NCBI GenBank assembly: GCA_947304475.1
Contig: CAMZBE010000023.1
Coordinates: 1 to 9,954 of the forward strand
Length of the DNA: 9,954 nt
Origin: an uncultured Clostridia bacterium
GTDB taxonomy: Bacteria; Bacillota; Clostridia; Oscillospirales; CAG-272
Direction: 5' to 3'
Shown here: positions 6,912 to 9,954 of the stretch, one piece after another
Position numbering within the stretch: the stretch's first letter is position 1
Layout of the letters: every line of letters starts with the position of its first letter
The notes under the pieces: generated by a model
What the model was told of the DNA's origin: nothing
Seen by the model: the letters and a program-made list of their open reading frames with translations, nothing else
Databases searched by the model: none
Translations under genes and position numbers: made by a program

Positions 6912-8342
6912 TCAATCCACCCGGTTGACTGCAACGGCTGTTACAAGCCCGTCGGCGCCGGGGACCACGTTCACCAGAACGTACTTCCGGTTGTCCTCGG
7001 GATCGGTGAAGACGTTTGCCGTGACGTCCTTGCCGTTCAGTTTGTATTTGACCGAATTCCACGCATCGGGGACGCGCGATTTGACGGTCAGGGGGTAGTT
7101 GAAGACGTCCTCGTCCATGTAGTGACCGTCGGCAGTCGTGCGGTTGATCTTGAGACCAACGTAGAGGACGCCGTTTTCCATACGGCGGAAGGCGGTCGTG
7201 TTCTGGCGCTCGCGAATGTACTTGGTCGCCTCGCCGAAGGTCGCCGCCCAGAGTTCGCCCGACTTGATGTAGGGCGACGCGTGTTTGAAGAACGCTTCGG
7301 CGTTGCTTTTCGACAGTTTGTAAAGGTCGCCGCTATTGTTCGGATCAGCGCTGTCTACGATCTGGTGCGCCAGAATGATGAGCCAACCGCGGTTCTTGAC
7401 CGCGTCGTCGATCCAGGCGAGCCGCTGCGCGGAGGTCTGCGACGTGTTGGTGTAGAACCACTGGACCATCAGACTGTACCAGCCGCCGTCCTTATCGTCG
7501 ATCGTGGGATCAAGCGACTGGAGTCCGGACGCGCCGTTGCGGTTGGCGAAGTAGGTCTTCTGGATCAGGGCGTTCGATCCGCCGTCGTTGACCTGGACCG
7601 GGCTGCCGTTCTTGTAAACCACGTTGCCGTTGGCGTCGGTCTTGTAACTGAAAGTCCGGACTGCGCAGTACGGGGTGGCGTAGCAGAGGATATCGTTTTT
7701 GGGGAAATACCCTTCCAGGGCGATCTTCGAGTTGACGACCTCGTTTTGGTAGAGTGCCTGCGTCCCTTCGATCGTGTCCTTGGTGTGCGACATACTGTGG
7801 CATTGAGGATCGAGCGTTCCGGCGGCGAAGATCGTCCGCCAGTCGCTCACCTTGCTCTTGAAGGAGTCTCTGCCCGCGATGATCATGCACGAACCTTTAA
7901 GACCGTACTGCTTGTTCTTCTGGTTCACCCAGACCGCGGTGTCGTAGTTGCCGTCGTCGTAGGTCATGGTCAGGGCAGCCTTCGCGCCGTCCTTTGCCGG
8001 CGTGATCGTGGCGGCGCTCCCGAACCACGCGGTGTAGGTCGTATCTTCGGTCACGGCAACGATCTCCTTGTCCCATCCGTAAAACTTGTTGGTGTTGTCT
8101 TCCGCAGTCGCGGGATCAACCGGACAAACGGGGATCTCCCCGATCTCGGTTTCAACCTTGTGCGCGGTGCCCTTGACGAGAAAGGTCACGACGCAGTTCC
8201 GCGCCGCATCGGTGATCGCGGTCGTTGAAACGCTCGTGTCCCCCGTCGTCTCGGTTCCATCTTCGCCGCCGCACGACGCGAAGAGAAGAAGACAGGGAAG
8301 AATCAGGAGAAGGCAAAACGCCAGAACAATTCTTTTCTTCAT
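6912..8342 (-). CDS. Lipoprotein with InlB-type repeat and NodB-like polysaccharide deacetylase domain
   Basis: A 476-residue exported protein, predicted to be anchored on the outer face of the membrane. Residues 1-23 form a signal peptide (MKKR, hydrophobic core) ending in the lipobox FASC, with Cys24 as lipidated residue, then a Thr/Ser/Asp-rich linker to about 48. Residues 50-109 resemble an InlB/Listeria-Bacteroides beta-grasp repeat (VTFLVKGTAHKV, FYGWDKEI, TTYTAWF). Residues 114-370 resemble a CE4/NodB domain: TYDDG at 127-131 (Asp129, Asp130), HSMSH with His182 and His186, and His326 in LIILAHQIV. These are the expected base, metal ligands and C-terminal His. The usual Arg-Pro motif is replaced by YATPYC. 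The C-terminal region (about 385-476) is shared with the neighbouring paralogue; I do not recognise it. AAAGGAG lies 8 bases before the ATG. N- or O-deacetylation of a surface or dietary glycan is an inference; the substrate is unknown. Confidence 0.85.
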   Translation of the reverse strand: MKKRIVLAFCLLLILPCLLLFASCGGEDGTETTGDTSVSTTAITDAARNCVVTFLVKGTAHKVETEIGEIPVCPVDPATAEDNTNKFYGWDKEIVAVTEDTTYTAWFGSAATITPAKDGAKAALTMTYDDGNYDTAVWVNQKNKQYGLKGSCMIIAGRDSFKSKVSDWRTIFAAGTLDPQCHSMSHTKDTIEGTQALYQNEVVNSKIALEGYFPKNDILCYATPYCAVRTFSYKTDANGNVVYKNGSPVQVNDGGSNALIQKTYFANRNGASGLQSLDPTIDDKDGGWYSLMVQWFYTNTSQTSAQRLAWIDDAVKNRGWLIILAHQIVDSADPNNSGDLYKLSKSNAEAFFKHASPYIKSGELWAATFGEATKYIRERQNTTAFRRMENGVLYVGLKINRTTADGHYMDEDVFNYPLTVKSRVPDAWNSVKYKLNGKDVTANVFTDPEDNRKYVLVNVVPGADGLVTAVAVNRVD

Positions 8343-8368
8343 CGGAGCAACTCCTTTCTATCGACACC

Positions 8369-8397
8369 ATTATAGCGCAAAAAGCGAAAAAAAGCAA
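8369..8397 (-). promoter_or_regulatory. Promoter of the downstream lipoprotein gene
   Basis: On the - strand, TTGCTT (8397-8392) and a perfect TATAAT (8374-8369) are 17 bases apart, with T-tracts filling the spacer. The predicted start near 8362 gives a leader of only about 20 bases, enough for the AAAGGAG ribosome site. With the terminator just upstream (8403-8437), this shows the gene can be expressed apart from its paralogue. Confidence 0.78.
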
Positions 8398-8402
8398 TCC
8401 CG

Positions 8403-8437
8403 GAAAGAAAAGATCTGTCCGCAGTTGCGGACGGATC
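8403..8437 (-). terminator. Terminator of the upstream lipoprotein paralogue
   Basis: The complementary arms 8412-8423 and 8426-8437 form a 12-bp stem (GATC, a G-U wobble, then GTCCGCA with TGCGGAC). On the - strand it is followed by TTTTCTTTCC. It lies about 35 bases after the stop codon of the gene ending at 8473 and just before the promoter of the next gene. Confidence 0.83.
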
Positions 8438-8472
8438 GTCTTCCGTTCGATTATCCGGTCGGCACAGAGGCG

Positions 8473-9954
8473 TCAATTCACGCGTGTCACGCGCACCGTG
8501 GTAATCGCGCCGTCTCCGCCGGGGACGATATTCACCAGTACGTATTTCTGGTTGTTTGCGGGATCGGTCTGGACGTTTGCCGTGACGGTCTTTCCGTTCA
8601 GTTCGTAGGACGCGGAGTTCCAACCCGCGGGGACCTGCGCCTTGACGGTCAGGGGGTAGTTGAAGGTCTTCTCGTCAAGCGGCTTGCCGTCGGGCGTTAC
8701 GCGGTCAAGTCTGAGACCGACGTAGAGGACGCCGTTCTCCATGTGGCGGTACGCGGTCGCGCTCTGCTTTTCACGAAGGTATCTGGTCGCGTCGCCGAAG
8801 GTCGCGCACCAGAGATCGCCGCTTTTCACGTAGTTCCCGGCGTGAGCGAAGAACTGATCGGCAAGTTCGGTCGAGATGTCCTGGCTGCCGCTGTCGGTCC
8901 CGCTCGCGCCCTCTCCGATGATGGTGTGACACATCACGATCAGCCAGCCGCCGTTTCTTACCGTATCGTCGAGCCAGGTGATCCCGTTGGTCGAGTTGTT
9001 TTTCCACCACTCGCGGAACCATTGGATCTTCAGGTTGTACCAACTGCCCTCCTCGATGCCGAAGGTGGGATCAAGCGACTGGATCCCGTACTTTCCTTGG
9101 CGGATGGCGTAATAGGTGTCGCTCGCGACCTTCTGCGCGCCGCCGTCGTTGACGGGTTGGGACAGGATCGCGTTGCCGTTGGCGTCAACGGCAAAACTGG
9201 CGGTCGAGAGGGTGTTGTCCCCCGGCGCGAAGCAGATGATCTCGTGACCGGGGAAGAGTTCCTCGAGCCGCGCTTTCGAGTCGATCAACTCGTATTTGTA
9301 TTTCGGCTGGATGTTGTGCGCCTTCTTGGCGTCTTCCTGATAGTGACGGCTCCAGTCGGCGGGCATGGTCTCGTGGGTCATACTGTGGCACTCGGGCTCG
9401 AGCGTCCCTTGTGCGAAGAGCCCCTTCCACTTCGCGAGGTTGTCGGTCAGGTTCGATTTCCCCGCGACCAGCATACACGAACCGTTCAGCCCGTATTTTT
9501 TGTTTTCCTTGTTGACCCAGACCGCGGTCTCGTAGAACCCGTCGTCGTAGGTCATGGTGAGCATACCCTTCGCCCCGTCCTTGACGGGCATGACCTCGGC
9601 GGCGGTGCCGTACCATGCGGTATAGGTCGCGTCGTCCGACGCCGGGACGATCTTTTTGTCCCATCCGACGAACCTGTCTGTCCGGTCGTCGAGCGACGCC
9701 GGATCGATCGGGCAGGCGGGCATGGTGTTGTAGGCGGCGGTGACCGTGTGGGCGGTCCCCTTGACGTTGAACGTAATCGTGTAGGTCCGCGTCGCGTAGG
9801 AGTAGACGGGGTTGTAAACCTTCACTTTTTTGCCCTCCATATTTTCGGCGGTCGGGGCGACCAGTTCGGGGCTCCAACCGGTGAAGGTGCCCACTTTGCC
9901 CGTTTTGGTCAGGTCGGTTTCGTATCCCGCCGGCGGCGTCGGCGTCTCGCCTTC
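8473..9954 (-). CDS. Paralogous InlB-repeat/NodB-like deacetylase protein, N-terminus beyond window
   Basis: The frame is open to the right edge and gives 493 residues without the true start; an in-frame GTG at 9894 has nothing to support it. The first visible residues (EGETPTPPAGYE, FTGWSPELVAPT) look like the end of one InlB/Listeria-Bacteroides repeat. A second repeat follows at about 58-117 (YTITFNVKGTAHTV, FVGWDKKI, TYTAWYGT). Counting from the window edge, the NodB-like domain carries TYDDG at 135-139, HSMTH with His190 and His194, and His343 in MCHTII. The third CE4 motif is weak (CFAPGDN). The C-terminal region closely matches the neighbour, including a run of 24 identical bases (8642-8665 and 7081-7104), so the two arose by tandem duplication. 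Export and lipidation are likely by analogy, but the signal peptide is not visible. It lies upstream of the complete copy with a terminator between them. Substrate unknown. Confidence 0.82.
   Translation of the reverse strand, partial: EGETPTPPAGYETDLTKTGKVGTFTGWSPELVAPTAENMEGKKVKVYNPVYSYATRTYTITFNVKGTAHTVTAAYNTMPACPIDPASLDDRTDRFVGWDKKIVPASDDATYTAWYGTAAEVMPVKDGAKGMLTMTYDDGFYETAVWVNKENKKYGLNGSCMLVAGKSNLTDNLAKWKGLFAQGTLEPECHSMTHETMPADWSRHYQEDAKKAHNIQPKYKYELIDSKARLEELFPGHEIICFAPGDNTLSTASFAVDANGNAILSQPVNDGGAQKVASDTYYAIRQGKYGIQSLDPTFGIEEGSWYNLKIQWFREWWKNNSTNGITWLDDTVRNGGWLIVMCHTIIGEGASGTDSGSQDISTELADQFFAHAGNYVKSGDLWCATFGDATRYLREKQSATAYRHMENGVLYVGLRLDRVTPDGKPLDEKTFNYPLTVKAQVPAGWNSASYELNGKTVTANVQTDPANNQKYVLVNIVPGGDGAITTVRVTRVN

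Noticed and set aside
6888..8228. 446-residue open frame on + opposite the lipoprotein gene
   Set aside because: Shadow frame; the - strand protein has signal peptide, ribosome site, promoter and terminator.
9892..9894. GTG start for the right-edge paralogue
   Set aside because: The frame stays open to the edge and encodes repeat-like sequence upstream of it; there is no ribosome site.

Overview
This window looks like chromosome from a GC-rich member of the Firmicutes, most likely an uncultured gut or rumen Clostridia lineage. That placement is inference. It rests on strong AGGAG-type ribosome binding sites before every visible start, near-consensus sigma-A promoters with 17-bp spacers, a DUF1846 protein, a short MetH without a reactivation domain, a type III glutamine synthetase, and lipoproteins with InlB-type repeats. 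Codon use is strongly GC-biased, which produces very long but spurious antisense reading frames over metH, glnN and the lipoprotein genes.

Layout, left to right. The 3' part of a DUF1846 gene (+) ends at 818. It converges on a metF-metH operon (-, 942-4222) across a hairpin terminator that can work in both directions. metF and metH are 38 bp apart and together make 5-methyl-tetrahydrofolate and use it to methylate homocysteine to methionine. A 207-bp divergent promoter region (4223-4429) separates metF from glnN (+, 4430-6529), the ammonia-assimilating type III glutamine synthetase. Both promoters can be read directly. The glnN one carries a perfect 8-bp dyad over its -10 element and start site, followed at once by a 9-bp GC-rich hairpin beside the Shine-Dalgarno sequence. 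A gene-free stretch (6530-6911) holds the glnN terminator, a nested dyad repeat, an imperfect direct repeat and the terminator of the next gene.

The right third (6912-9954, -) holds two tandem paralogues of an exported protein: an InlB/Listeria-Bacteroides-type beta-grasp repeat, a NodB-like (CE4) polysaccharide-deacetylase-type domain with its metal-binding Asp/His/His set, and a conserved C-terminal domain. The downstream copy is complete and has a lipoprotein signal peptide. The upstream copy runs off the window, with part of a second repeat at the edge. Each has its own terminator, and the downstream copy has its own promoter, so they are transcribed at least partly independently.

The core genes are ordinary metabolism. 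The parts least explained by known families are the duplicated lipoproteins, the glnN promoter dyad and hairpin, and the repeat structure at 6690-6801. I see no defence system, CRISPR array, transposase, tRNA or rRNA.
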